Source of the DNA: Hamiltosporidium tvaerminnensis
Taxonomy: Eukaryota; Microsporidia; Dubosqiidae
DNA length: 64,000 nt
Reading direction: 5' to 3'
NCBI GenBank assembly: GCA_022605425.2
Contig: JAKIMF020000013.1
Span: 434,001-498,000 of the forward strand
Position 1 is the stretch's first letter. Each line of letters starts with the position of its first letter. Shown here one piece after another: positions 35,738 to 46,615 of this stretch. The position numbers and the translations under genes were made by a program. Under the pieces are notes generated by a model that did no database searches, was not told the origin of the DNA, and worked only from the letters and a program-made list of their open reading frames with translations.

Positions 35738-35866
35738 ATTATTAATTTTAATATATATTTTTTTAACTTTTATTTAATATTTAGATTAATATTTATTAAA
35801 ACGTTCGAAAAAGGTAATATAATAAACTTGTCATGTACATTTTTTGATTTATTATATTGTTTCGTA

Positions 35867-35931
35867 AATGTATACCATATTTCCGGACAAAAAAATTGCT
35901 AAAATGTGTACCATATTTACGGACAGAGGGT
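35867..35931 (+). repeat. doubled right terminal repeat of the mariner-like element
   Basis: Two copies of the terminal motif in the same direction (ATGTATACCATATTTCCGGACA and ATGTGTACCATATTTACGGACA cores) are separated by 13 bases. The left end has only one copy, so the ends are asymmetric. Confidence 0.8.
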
Positions 35932-36949
35932 GAATATAATTTAAAATAACTATTTTTTTTAAATTTCATTTAGTAAGAGTCACAATATCATTATTTATTT
36001 TCAAATAAAAAATCAATAAAATTATTTAATATACTCATTAAAAAGTAAAATTTATTTATTTCATGGGATTTTCTCGTAAGAAATCTTTTTATATCCCAAT
36101 ATTCCATAAAGAGACTAAACAATGAGAGAAATATGACCGAACAAATTAAATTAAAAGTTTTAAAAATAAACGAAAACATGATTTCAATAGAAAATACTTA
36201 ACTAGTATAGATTCTGTTGTAAAAATATATTTTTTAAAAGTAAGATACGACACAGAAAATATATTTGTTTAATTTTCTGTTCAAAAGAATTTTAGATGGA
36301 GGATAAACATTTGAATTGTACAAAAAAAATATTAATGTTTTTTTTGATTGAAAATTTACTGTTAGAATCTTTTTTTGACTAACCTATTTAATTGTTATAA
36401 ATTTAAATTTTTAATTTAATTTACTTTTAAATTCTATTAAAGTACTAAACAGGCAGATTTAAAAGTTTTCCTTCAAAATAAATTTGATAAATTTATTTTT
36501 CGAAAACATATTTGAAGAGCAAAATCGTATTTTTTTTAATAGAAACTATTTTCAATGATTAAAATTTAAAAGTAAAAAATCTAGAAAAGGATTTTTTCTA
36601 ATTGTAAGGTTTAAAATCAAAATAATATAATTTCGAGTTTTAAAGATTTAAACCGCATTCACAAAGTATTCGTTTAATTTCATCATCACATTAGAATAAG
36701 AATAAATTAAGACCTCTATGCGTCATTTGAATTATTGCAATATACTTTGGTATCTAGTTAAAAGATTTCCGCCTGAGTAAAATATTAATTTGAACGAGGC
36801 TGGAATATATTACGTAAGAATAGAAACCTTTGAACTAAGGATGGATTAGGATTAACTAAATAGATATAAAACTAGCCAAAATAAAGAATATAAGCCTGAT
36901 ATAAGCATTTTTCATACAGAGATGCAATATTATAGCTAAGAAAAGATTT
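35932..36949. other. gene-free AT-rich stretch
   Basis: A 62-codon minus-strand frame (36179-35991) begins with a hydrophobic stretch but has no CCC tract or homologue and is not called. No repeat was found. Confidence 0.45.
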
Positions 36950-37581
36950 TATTTAATAAAATTCTGGATTAAAAGATTTTTTACCATTTTTATATGTTTT
37001 CTTCTACCTCTTTAACCACTGCTGCCGCTTTTTCCGAATCCGACTCTTCATTTATGTTATTAATCGGTTCCTCTAAAGTCGTTCCTCCTTGTGAAATAAG
37101 TGTTGTATTATTTTTTGGTCATAAATTTTTTGCACCATCTTCTTCTATACTCGCTTGTTTTAAAGGGGGTTTTGGTTAATCATGCATCTCTACTCTCATC
37201 ATAACACCCATTGACGCTCTCTCCCAGCTCTCTTCGGCATTGATATCTGACTCAAGTCCTCTTCGTCGATCAAAGAAAATTATTTCGACCGTCTTCTTAA
37301 GTACTCAGAGTGAATGTATGCCTCTATATTCATGAGTATTTCTAGTCTTTTAAGATGAGATTTATAGTACTTATTGACAATACTGTTCCAAGTCATCTCA
37401 TAAAGGGTTATCTCAACACTAAATTATACATAAAACCTAACAAATTGACGAACAGTTCTTATTTCCTAAGTTTTTCAGTTTTAACTATTTGAAGTGAATC
37501 TTGGCAGGTGATTCCTACTTCAATGAGTGTTATCTTCTTCTTCTTATCTAAAATAAATATGTCGGATCTGTTATTCCGAAT

Positions 37582-38250
37582 TTAAACCTCATTTTTTATT
37601 CTGGTGTCTACTCTTATCTCTGCATACTCATTATCAAGAATTTCTTGAACTGAATGACTCCTAATTCGTTTTGAAGACTTAAACTTATATCTATTTAGAA
37701 GAAGTAGGTGTAGGCATCTAACCACTTCATTATGCCGTCTGGTGTAATCATAGCCTAGCTTTTTTTCACATCTAGTTGCTAGATGATCTACAGTCTTACC
37801 AGACTTCCCGCAATATTGACACATACCATCTGCTCCCCAGAATACATTTCTATCATGGATATAGCAGAACACAGCTTCGTTTCGTGGCCTAATATTTCCT
37901 CTCTTTAACCATCTTGAAGAGTCACTAACACTCACAAGCTCATTTTTTCTTGCATTATATAACTTTGAATGAAGTTTTCGTTTTTCTATTTCGTTATATA
38001 GTTTTGCAAGTTGAGCTTCTTCTAAACTTTTCTTAGTGACTTCCTCTACCAATCTGTACTTTACTTTTAAGAAGCCTTTTATTAGTGCAAGATGGGTTTT
38101 ATTATTATTCTCCAACTTGAGGATTGCTGCTCGTCTAATTGATATTTCTTTACTTTTTTCCAGACAATCCAAGAGTTGCAGAAGCATATGTTCGCTTCGC
38201 CACTCAACACTATGTAGACCTCTTCCAAGTTCTGTTCTAGGAAGATACAA
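37582..38250 (-). pseudogene. CCHC finger and linker, copy B
   Basis: A 222-codon open part from MYLPRTELGRGLHSVEWRSE through the basic linker to CQYCGKSGKTVDHLATRC and the conserved SKRIRSHSVQEILDNEYAEI. A stop after TRIKNEV cuts it off just before the endonuclease block. The corresponding block in copy B reads NRSDIFILD, losing the proline of the PD motif. Confidence 0.75.
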
Positions 38251-38369
38251 ACGCGCTTTACATCCTGGGCGGAGATGTATCTAATTATTCACCAAAACCG
38301 CACGAACTGCATCATCTAACTTAGAGAAGTCAGCCGGTTCAACTCGAAGTACTCCTATGTGGTAGTTGA

Positions 38370-38861
38370 TTAACGATATCGCAGGTTGATTAATTGCAGA
38401 AAATAATTTTTTGCCTTTAATCTAGTGTGACAAAGTCTTTCAACTCTTAATATAAGTTTGCTCTGTACTTCTTCAAAAGAGCTACGTGTTGGGATTCCTC
38501 TGCTATCTTCTATTATTCCTAAATATTTGTAAACACTAACACCTTCTAGAAGAGTAGCAGTATCTTCACAACACGTATCATTTGTGGATGACTTCTCTTT
38601 GTTAATCTCTAAGCCAATCACCTTTAAAAATTCCTTTGCCTCGCCTGTCATAGCACTCAATGTGGAGCTGTTTTTTGCAAGGAGCTTAAGATAATCAATA
38701 AACAAGGCGTGATTAGTAGAATGGGATTCTGCATCTGTTTGTACTGTCACTTTTGTGTATTTTACATTAAGCTCCCGGCTTAGTGGATCCATACACAACA
38801 CAAACAACAATGATGACAAACTATCTCCTTGTAGAATCCCTCTATCAATCTTCTTGCTCAT
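38370..38861 (-). pseudogene. reverse-transcriptase palm fragment, copy B
   Basis: 163 codons carrying motif B (LQGDSLSSLLFVLCMDPLSR) and motif C, where LFIDYLKLLAKNSS replaces the catalytic second Asp of FIDD by Tyr. It is followed by IGLEINKEKS and VSVYKYLGIIED, in the arrangement typical of R4/Dong-type RTs. The mutated catalytic site means it cannot polymerise. Confidence 0.82.
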
Positions 38862-38894
38862 GATTTTTTCAGGCCCTACTGATATATCAATTTT

Positions 38895-39446
38895 TCATTT
38901 TGATATAATTAACTTAATAAATTTCAGGATCCAATCAGGTAAATTAAGGTTTTCAATGCATTGAGTTAAATAAGCATGATCTATTAGATCATAAGCTTTT
39001 TTAACATCAATCCATGTTGCCTTAAGATATTTTCCGTACTCTTTATTTAGAGCAATATTTAGTAGAGCCTGCTCTTTCGCTCCCTGCACCCCTCTAACTG
39101 CTCCCAACTGGTTCTCCGCAAGCACCCCTCGCCTTTCCACTTCAATTTGAACGACTTTCGTTACACACTTTGTCGTTAACTTATAGAGGTTGGACATACA
39201 AGTGATTGGCCTGTAGTCAGAGCCTCTTCGTGGAATTCCTTTCGGTATCAAATACGTAAGCCCGCTGTAAAACCAATCAGCTTGAGTTGTTCCTTCTAAA
39301 CATATAACTTTCACAATATCATAAATATATTTGTGAAGAGTTGTAAGTTTCTTAATGAAAAAATTGTAAATACCATCAATTCCAGCAGCTTTCCAATTGG
39401 GAAGCCAATTAATGATACTTACAAATTCATCAAGTAAAGGGAACAT
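38895..39446 (-). pseudogene. reverse-transcriptase fingers and motif A, copy B
   Basis: 183 codons with LPNWKAAGIDGIYNFF, GLTYLIPKG, SDYRPITCMSNLYKL (fingers motif) and TWIDVKKAYDLIDHAYL (motif A, catalytic Asp present). It ends in a stop after KLIISK just upstream of motif B, which lies in the next frame. It overlaps by 28 bases the N-terminal frame that ends at 39419, where the shared frameshift lies. Confidence 0.82.
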
Positions 39447-40344
39447 GTCGGATGGTTATCTGATACAAATGAAATCAAATAATCATCATACATGACTGTA
39501 TAATCATTTTTGTTCCACATTGTAGACCAAAAACTCACAATTTCATCACGACTAACCACATGCTCGGATTCTACACGCTCAGATAACTTACGATAAAATC
39601 GACCTCGGAAAAGCTCAAACATACGATTCTCTTTTCGGAATTGCTTCCTACTTTCATGGATCGTAATTTTTTTCTCGTAAACATTCAAAGACTCATTCTT
39701 CTTAACTAAAGCCTCAGAAAGATCAGTTACGCTGCTTAAGTTATAATTAAACTCTCCCATGATTTTCTTAAGGCTCTTCGTTTCCGAAGTAGAGAGCTTT
39801 TCCTGCCTACGAGCCTTCTCGAGAAGATTTTTGGAAAGTACTAACTTAGAAATTTTACTTTCTATATTTTCCTTCCAAGCGGATCTAGGCTTCTCTTTAC
39901 GTGTTAGCTCGTCATAGCATACCTGGGCTGCTTGGATTATCCGTGCCATTGCAGTTATCGTCATCGGTACATAATAATCAGCATACTCACCGATAATTCG
40001 ATTAATAAGGTCCAAAACTTACTGTCAACCAATTTACTTGGAAGCTTTCGAGTTCGGACCACCACTTTTCCAATTTCCTTCTCCGAGATTTCTTTGATTT
40101 TACTCAAAAATTTATCTCTCATCTTTATGTACTCCGTGGTGTCAGTCAGGGTGCATGTGTCAGCGAGAAAAGTGGCGATTCTACGTCGCTCACCATTCTC
40201 TTCTTGCCTTATTTCTCTTTCTGCCTCATTTTGTGCGGGTTTTTTAAACGCATCGATATCTAGTGTGCAGCTAAATTTCTCATTATAGTACCTCAGAGTT
40301 GCTGGCCAGCAATTTCTAGGCATTCTATAAAACCTCTTTTGCAC
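39419..40344 (-). pseudogene. N-terminal basic region of the retrotransposon protein, copy B
   Basis: This matches the single 308-codon frame of copy C (53274-52348) but is split here into 40344-39961 and 40015-39419 by loss of one T near 40020. It is rich in K, R and E with helical stretches (LLEKARRQEKLSTSETKSLK). No DNA-binding finger is visible. It begins after an in-frame TGA at about 40364 that is also present in copy C. Confidence 0.75.
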
Positions 40345-40507
40345 CGCTAGAATAGCAGATCTAAGTCATTCCTGCTCTACGACTGTGACAGAGTCAAGTA
40401 TTGTGTGCACTACCATCAGTCGATTTCCTTTTAGAATAGCATCCGTACTGGGTTTTTCATAACGTTGGCTGGTCCACACGCAGTGGCATCGGTACTAGAA
40501 GACGATT

Positions 40508-40720
40508 TTATGGTGTCAACCAAGCAGACTGGACTATTCTAGCAACTACTGCTTGGTGGGTGGTGTTATGGAAGGTTGGTGGAGGTGAAAGTCTATCGGA
40601 TAACATTTCTACATCTACATCACACATCAAAATCTCTCCTACGCTGTTCTCCATGTTGTTTACAGCTTTTATTTTTTTATTTCTTATATTTTCGCTATCT
40701 ACTTTTTTCCTTCTACTCAT
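40508..40720 (-). pseudogene. first frame of the retrotransposon, copy B
   Basis: A 70-codon frame starting MSRRKKVDSENIRNKK and ending HQAVVARIVQSAWLTP before TAA. The start codon coincides with the 5' boundary of the element. The same length and stop occur in copy C, so the break is ancestral or the frame is a genuine short protein. Confidence 0.6.
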
Positions 40721-40722
40721 TA

Positions 40723-41036
40723 TGAAATTATAAAAAATTAAAAAAATAAAATTAACAAAAATTAGCACAGAATAAAAAAAATAAAAAAAAATTGATTTTT
40801 AAGGTGGTTTTATTTTAAGCATTTTTCTATATGCCTATCTTTTCACTGGTTTTTTTACTTTACCTTTATATATGACACACTTTTGTAGTTTAATCTAAAT
40901 ATTTAAAAATATAAAGGAAATAAGACATAAATTACATTGAAACTTTAAATTAAAGGGTTTAGAAAATATATTTTTTTTACGGTTTTTTTAACATGTTTTT
41001 AATCTTTTATCCTATTATAAAAGCAAAGGCTTTCAA
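40723..41036. other. AT-rich spacer
   Basis: Nothing recognised between the 5' end of retrotransposon copy B and an eroded Rep-A remnant. Confidence 0.45.
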
Positions 41037-41985
41037 AACGGGAGGGTGATAGAATTAATATAGGAGAGACAAAATATTATAGCCAAAAAAAATTACGTGC
41101 ATATAAGTAAGAAATTTTTTAAAACCCGAGCATATAGACTTGAAAATCTAATTGAAACCTTGGAAATTTTTTAATTTTCATTTTTAAAACGAAAAATTGG
41201 TGCAATTCAGAGTCGATATTTTATTATAGCTTTTTTTTATTTTTTAGAGGGGAAACAGAATAAATACGACAGGAAATAAGAAACTTTAAGTTATTGCAAT
41301 GATAAAGCGTGAAGCCTAAGCTTTTAATATTCAGTCCGAGGCTTGGAATTTCGGAGATACAAAAATATATTCTTTAAAAAACCAGATCGGTAAATAATAG
41401 ATTATACCTGTCGGATGCTAGAATTTATTTCTTTGTGACTAGTTTTTGTTATAGTAAACAAAATCTTCATAAAAAGATATACAAATATAAAACTTGCGTA
41501 TTTTTAAATCTATACATAAAAAATATAACAACTTGTTATTGATTCTCATGTTGTATCAATGTCTGATAAGGCTATTTAGATTACATCATAAAGTAATTGA
41601 ACTAAATCCAAAGTAGTTATTCAGATTCGCGATGCACATTTACAACGTGTGAAAATTTTAAAACTACTTTATCTTAATTAATGAGCTACGATAAATCTTA
41701 TCCGTAACTCTATTGGGTTCAAAAATCTAAAAAAATGATAATACTGCGTATCATGGCGTAGCCGATGTTGATTTAGATCTGCGATCACTCTCGAGCAACT
41801 GACATTAACAATCAAGAAAAACCAGATTCCCCATTTAAAATATTTTACCTGTATATGGGAGCTATCCCATGGGGATAGAGATTTATCGAAATGCATCGAC
41901 TGAATGTTTGAGAACCTGTTATCTAAGCTACTCATCGCTGCATTGATGTCATGGAAGAATATAACATTTTCACTTCTAAAAAAAA
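41037..41985 (+). mobile_element. Rep-A repeat, copy 11 (highly degenerate)
   Basis: Landmarks appear in the right order with strong erosion: GGGAGGGTGAT (head, 41039), TCCGAGGCTTGGAATTTCGG near 41335, TTATACCTGTCGG near 41404, CTATTGGGTTCAAAAATCT near 41711, CGATCACTCTCGAGCAACTG near 41783, and TGATGTCATGGAAGAATATA near 41944. One of the oldest copies here. The head end is uncertain. Confidence 0.65.
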
Positions 41986-43057
41986 TTCGATATTTATTTG
42001 ATAAAAATTTTTCTAATTTTTACATTTCTTTAGCATTTGATAAAAAAGAATGTGTAATATAATTTATACAATTAAAAATGATAAAAAAAAAATGCTCAAC
42101 AAGTTTAAATCTAGTCATTAAGAGACCATTTATATTATCAAAGGTAAAGAAAGTTCTGAAATATTTAAAAAGTAATAGCTAACAAAATTTATTTCGCGAA
42201 ACTGAAGGAAAAACAATTTCGTATTGGTAAATTAGAGCAGCGAAAGAAAGTTAGATTTGTTTTAATTATTATACAAAAATGTTTTCAAGATGTTAGGATT
42301 TTTACAATATAATGGAACAAATATATTATTGCAAGCTATAATATATTTTTTTAAACAAGTTTGTCAAATGATTTAATTCCTCCTCTTTTTATTATAATAG
42401 GTATTTTTTAATAAATTCCCACAAAATTTGTAGTTAGATCGATATTATTGGCATATTTATTGGAACGATAAAATTCGATTTTAATTTATTTTTTTTTATT
42501 TTGAATAACCCAATTTACTTTATATGTCGTAAATTTCCTTATTTGCATAAATTGAACCACCGTAAAATATTTTTTTTGAAAAAAATCAAATATAAAGTAT
42601 TGTAGATTAGTTCGGGGATGTATAAAGTAGCTTGTTTCGTTTCAGACGAAAGTGCTCCTTATACAGTCCTTTTTTATCTTCGGTTTTTATATCAGTGTAG
42701 AGACTTGAGTAGTTACGGTAGTTTAAGCCATGTAAAAAGTTATGATATTTTCGTCTTTTGACTAAACTTCAGAAATTACATAGTATTTCTAAATCTGTTT
42801 TGCTGAAACAAGTAATTGAAACTTTAAAACTGTAAACGAATCAATTTAATAGCCAAAGATATGATGGGAAATGGTTTCTAGCATTTTCCGGCAATAAATT
42901 CAAATCTTTTTTTACTTTCTTTCTATTTATAGTAGAACTAGTAATGATATAATCAATTCAAAAAAAAAACAGCCAAATTTTATTCTTATTTCTAGTAGTT
43001 TAACATGTAATTTCTTGTCGAATTTATACACCCTCTTTTTATTTTATGTAATAATAA
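41986..43057. other. gene-free AT-rich stretch
   Basis: No gene or repeat recognised. Confidence 0.5.
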
Positions 43058-43778
43058 TTTATTACAAAGCATCACATCTTTTTAAAACAGTAGCACGTGC
43101 ATCTTTTATTTACAGGACATAATGGCACCTTAAAGTTATCCATAAATAACTGTTACCTCAACACTCCATCAGTATCTCCTGCGATACCTACTTCTCTTAG
43201 CCCTTCATCTACCAGGTGTGTATTACCACATTAATAGGCTAAGAAATTGCCTGAAGTTCGTGAATGTCTGTTGCATGGTGTATGATCGAAGGCCGAAGCC
43301 CACCTTGAGCTCCCAAGAATATACTGAATTCCTACTTACTTTACACTTTCTAAACCCAATAAACGTCTAACTAAGATATATTTCAGAGACTTGCATGGAG
43401 TTCACCTAGACATTGAGATGTCATACCAACAGGTATAACCTGCTGCTTAGCTCTACCGGCTTTTAATGGTTTATATTTTTATATCTCCCAGGCACTAAGT
43501 TTTCTAACCGAGTGAGCAAAGCTAGATTTCCACCCCTTTATATGGCAATTGCCTACATGTTTGGCTGCGGTCTGCAATCTAGTTACATAAAAAACTACAA
43601 ATAAATTTGTAGAAAAAGTTTCGCTATTTCTTAGACCTCTGTTCCTCATAACAACATCCATGGAACAACCGAAGATGTAGTGTGTTTTTGTTCCCAACAA
43701 AAATTCAAACTTGATCTTAACCATTTTCACACACTCATTGCCAAGCAGAAAGTTTTTTATGTTGTTATCCTCTACACT
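43058..43778 (-). mobile_element. Rep-A repeat, copy 8
   Basis: Full length but moderately diverged. Tail at 43058 (TTTATTACAAAGCATCACAT on the plus strand), head at 43778 (TTATCCTCTACAC). The head frame (43730-43479) continues past the usual LAHSG stop to HSVRKLSAWEI. No clear target-site duplication. Confidence 0.87.
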
Positions 43779-43944
43779 TATTAGAGCTTAAAATATATAA
43801 ATCTTATTAAGTTCAATTTTTCGGTATTTAAATTATTTTTAAAATTATTTTAAGAGAGGTAAAGATAAAAAAATGAAAAAATTTATAATTTTTCTTTCTA
43901 TTGATATAATCTAATAAAAAAAATTAATTTTTTTTTATTTTAAT

Positions 43945-44080
43945 AAGGAGGAACCACTTTAGAGGAACCGACCAATAACATAAATGAAGAGTCGGATTTG
44001 GAAGAAGTGACAATAGTGGTTAAAGAGGTAGAAGAAAACATATAAAAATGTTAAAAAATATTTTAACCCAGAATTTTATT
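43945..44080 (+). mobile_element. R4/Dong-like retrotransposon 3'-end scrap (E)
   Basis: This starts at AAGGAGGAACCACTTTAGAG and runs through the codons for NNINEESDLEE, the stop and the 3' tail AACCCAGAATTTTATT. Its 5' truncation lies at the same base as in scrap F. Confidence 0.88.
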
Positions 44081-44576
44081 TTAATTATCAAGAGATACGA
44101 ATGAGTCCTATCGAAAATGTAAATACTACAAAGCAAATTAATGGAAATATTTCAGATTTTTCATATTTAAAAAGTATATTGTTTGTATCAGATATTATTT
44201 CTAAATCATGATTTTCATTTTTAAAATATTTAAATTTATTGTATCAAGGATAGTGAATTCTTAGAATACCATTTTCGATATTTTTAGGTAAATCTATAAC
44301 CTTTACATTTAATTTAATTTTTTTATACATTATAATATCAACTTCTATATTATCAGTAAATATTTGTAAGAAAAAAATGCAAAATAAAAACATTTTAAAT
44401 TTATTTATACATTTATTTAAAATTTTTGTTTTAAAATATAAATTTGAAAATAAAAGATTTTTAAGGTATTTATTATTTTTTAAAATTCTAGAATTTTAGT
44501 AATTTTCTAAAATCGGAAAAATTAATAGTCTAAAAAATTGAGGCAAAGTTAAATTTATAAATCTCCCATTCCAGAA
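44081..44576. other. AT-rich spacer
   Basis: No feature recognised between scrap E and the IS630-like element. Confidence 0.45.
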
Positions 44577-46072
44577 TATAGGATTTTTCCATCAATATAA
44601 TAATCCTTGCAATAATATCATAATTTTTCGATCAATATAATAATCCTTGCAATCAATTTCATAATTTTTCGATGCATATAATAATTATTTTTAAAAGATA
44701 AAAATTTTAAAAAAAATCTATTCATTATAAAATTAACTCCCATGTCAAATTCTTTTTCAGGTAAAAATACCAACGAGAACAAATATGATTTTCATGTAGG
44801 TGAAACACCAGAATGTATAGAGTGTGAAAATGACAATGTTTTGAAGTGTCTTGTTTAAAAATCGGAATCACATGATGAAAATCTCCAACTAACCACCATT
44901 CCAACTCTGAGGAAACAAATGGTTATTATCAATGATCAGGAACGCATAATTGAAAAAATATTAGAAGGCTATTCTATGTCCGCAATCGCCTCGATGTATC
45001 GAATAAATTACGAGACGGTTGATAGTATCTTTAGACGATATTTAAAAACCGGCTTGTATTTGTCGAGAAAGGTGGTGGTGATAGGCGCTCAAAGTTAACT
45101 TTGGAAATAAAAGAGAGCTTACAAACCTATGTTGATTTGGAGTGTGCAAAAACACTGTATGAGCTTGCAGAATGGGTCAAGTGAACATCAATGTTGATGT
45201 TTCAAGTAGTACAATTGATCGCGCACATAGAGAGTTCTATTACACTCCAAAGCGTGTAACATTAGTGCCTGAGCGTAGAAATTAACCTTTGACAATTGAG
45301 CTAGAAAACAATTACGCAACTAGTTTTCGTAAGTTAGAGGTTGATAATGATGACAAAAACTTTGTCTTTTTAGATGAAGTTTGGGTTGCGATAGTAAGAC
45401 GCCTCACCAGAGGTCGTAATATGAGATGTGAATCTGCATACCTATATGTCACTGCAGCCCAAGATAGAAATATTTAAGTAGTCGCAGCGATAAACAAATG
45501 TGGTATGATTTACCATAAGATTCACGAGAGGGCTATAAATGGTGAGGACTTTAAAATTCCAATAAGGACATTAATAAAGTTGTCAACTGCTGGAAATTTT
45601 GAATCCTATATTTGTAATGGACAATGCGAGAATTCATAACTATCGTGGATGGAATGATGATGAGGAAATTGCCTTGTATCGAATAAAATACCTTCCACCT
45701 TACTCTCCATTTCTTAATCGCATTGAGAATGTACCTTCAGACTGGAAAAAAAGTAATTCGAGATGGTGCCTGTACTGAGCCTCAATTGAGAATATTAATT
45801 TGTGAAAATTTTAATGAGATCACGGGATATCATTGTAGTTGTTTTTACCGAAAAATGTTAGGGTAGTTGCAAAAGGCTGAAGTAGGGCAAGTTATCCTTG
45901 AATAATAAATCTCAAGTACTATTTATAATTTTATTTTTTAAATTTTTATTTTTTAAAAATAATTATAATATTGATTGCAAGGATTATGATATTGATTGCA
46001 AGGATTATAATATTGATCGAAAAATTATGATATTCATTGCAAGGATTATTATATTGATCGAAAACCCTATAT
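44577..46072 (+). mobile_element. IS630/Tc1-type DNA transposon with subrepeat-rich inverted termini
   Basis: Terminal inverted repeats of ~110-120 bases begin TATAGGATTTTTCCATCAAT (left) and TATAGGGTTTTCGATCAATA (right, read inward). Each is built from ~20-34-base subunits: ATAATCCTTGCAATCAAT alternating with ATAATTTTTCGATCAAT. The outer TA fits the TA target of this superfamily. The transposase inside is broken. A solo terminus of the same family is at 49775-49876. Confidence 0.92.
44742..45866 (+). pseudogene. IS630/Tc1-type transposase, DD34E, inactivated
   Basis: The reading starts at the ATG at 44742, which directly follows CCC. After a stop (KCLV, about 44857) comes a helix-turn-helix region (ILEGYSMSAIASMYRINYET). 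Further breaks follow near 45069, 45181 and 45282. Catalytic blocks: FVFLDEVWV (first Asp), ILIFVMDNARIHN (second Asp) and YLPPYSPFLNRIEN (Glu), with 34 residues between the second Asp and the Glu. This is the DD34E signature of Tc1/IS630 transposases. At least five stops or frameshifts make it non-functional. Confidence 0.9.
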
Positions 46073-46384
46073 TATTAATTTTGGTTCAAATTTTGAAGAT
46101 AGCCTACTTTGATCGTATTTCGATTTTTTTTATTTTTTCAAATACTGTTTTTTATCCTAAAAAATAAATATAATTTCATCTGCAAACAGTTTATGTAATG
46201 TTAATCAGAGGCGTTAGTTTTTAAGATTTAAAAATTGCCTGGTTTTCTTGCTCATTTATTTTGAGAATTATGTTCAAAAAACAACATTTTTTTCTGTCAA
46301 TTGAAATGTGTGTAATCTATGGTTAAAACAATCTCTATATAATAAAAAAAGAACTGCTTTTTTTATTTGAAATATATAAGAATA
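46073..46384. other. AT-rich spacer
   Basis: Nothing recognised. Confidence 0.45.
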
Positions 46385-46615
46385 ATACTTGCTTACTTAT
46401 TCCATGCCTTTTTTAGCTCTCGGTGTCGAGAATGACTAAATAGAATTTTTCTATTTGTTTCTTTTAATCAGTTATAACTCGGTATTATAAATATTCGACT
46501 ATATATCCAGTATCGTTCTATCTAACTAAAATATAAACAATAGTTTTCACGCCAATTATATCTACTAGTTTACAACCTGATAGTTTCTAATGAAGTCATC
46601 CTCTGTCTACGTATA
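46385..46615 (-). mobile_element. Rep-B repeat, copy 2 (degenerate, inverted)
   Basis: On the minus strand it reads AGAGGATGACTTCATTAGAA (head), CCGAGTTATAACTGATTAAA (middle), CATTCTCGACACCGAG, and ends GGAATAAGTAAGCAAG, matching copies at 9229 and 54020 in order. Heavily eroded. Confidence 0.68.

Larger units (their letters stand above)
34181..35931 (+). mobile_element. mariner-like DD39D DNA transposon
   Basis: The left terminal repeat CTCCCTCTGTCCGGAAATAT continues as GGTATACATTT (34181-34211). The right end carries its inverse as AAATGTGTACCATATTTACG followed by GACAGAGGG (35902-35930). A second inverse copy of the inner part (AATGTATACCATATTTCCGG, 35867-35886) lies just inside. TA precedes the left end. 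The CTCCCTCYGTCC type of terminus is known from plant mariner-like elements and their Stowaway derivatives. The internal transposase is broken. Confidence 0.9.
36950..40722 (-). mobile_element. R4/Dong-like non-LTR retrotransposon copy B (full length)
   Basis: About 3.77 kb. The 5' end is at the ATG of the first frame (MSRRKK, 40720): upstream sequence differs entirely from copy C, so this is a true element end. The 3' end is near 36950 in AATCCAGAATTTTATTAAAT. Order on the minus strand: short N-terminal frame, long basic/coiled N-terminal region, RT (motif A DVKKAYDLIDH; motif B QGDSLSSLLF; motif C FIDYLKLLA), CCHC finger, restriction-like endonuclease, acidic tail. No terminal repeats. Breaks: stop after WLTP, TGA after VEQE, a private single-base loss near 40020, the frameshift near 39430, FIDD changed to FIDY, and RPD changed to RSD in the nuclease. 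Confidence 0.92.

Noticed and set aside
35991-36179. 62-codon minus-strand frame with hydrophobic N-terminus
   Set aside because: Hydrophobic stretches are expected from T-rich codons. There is no start signal, and nothing recognisable follows.
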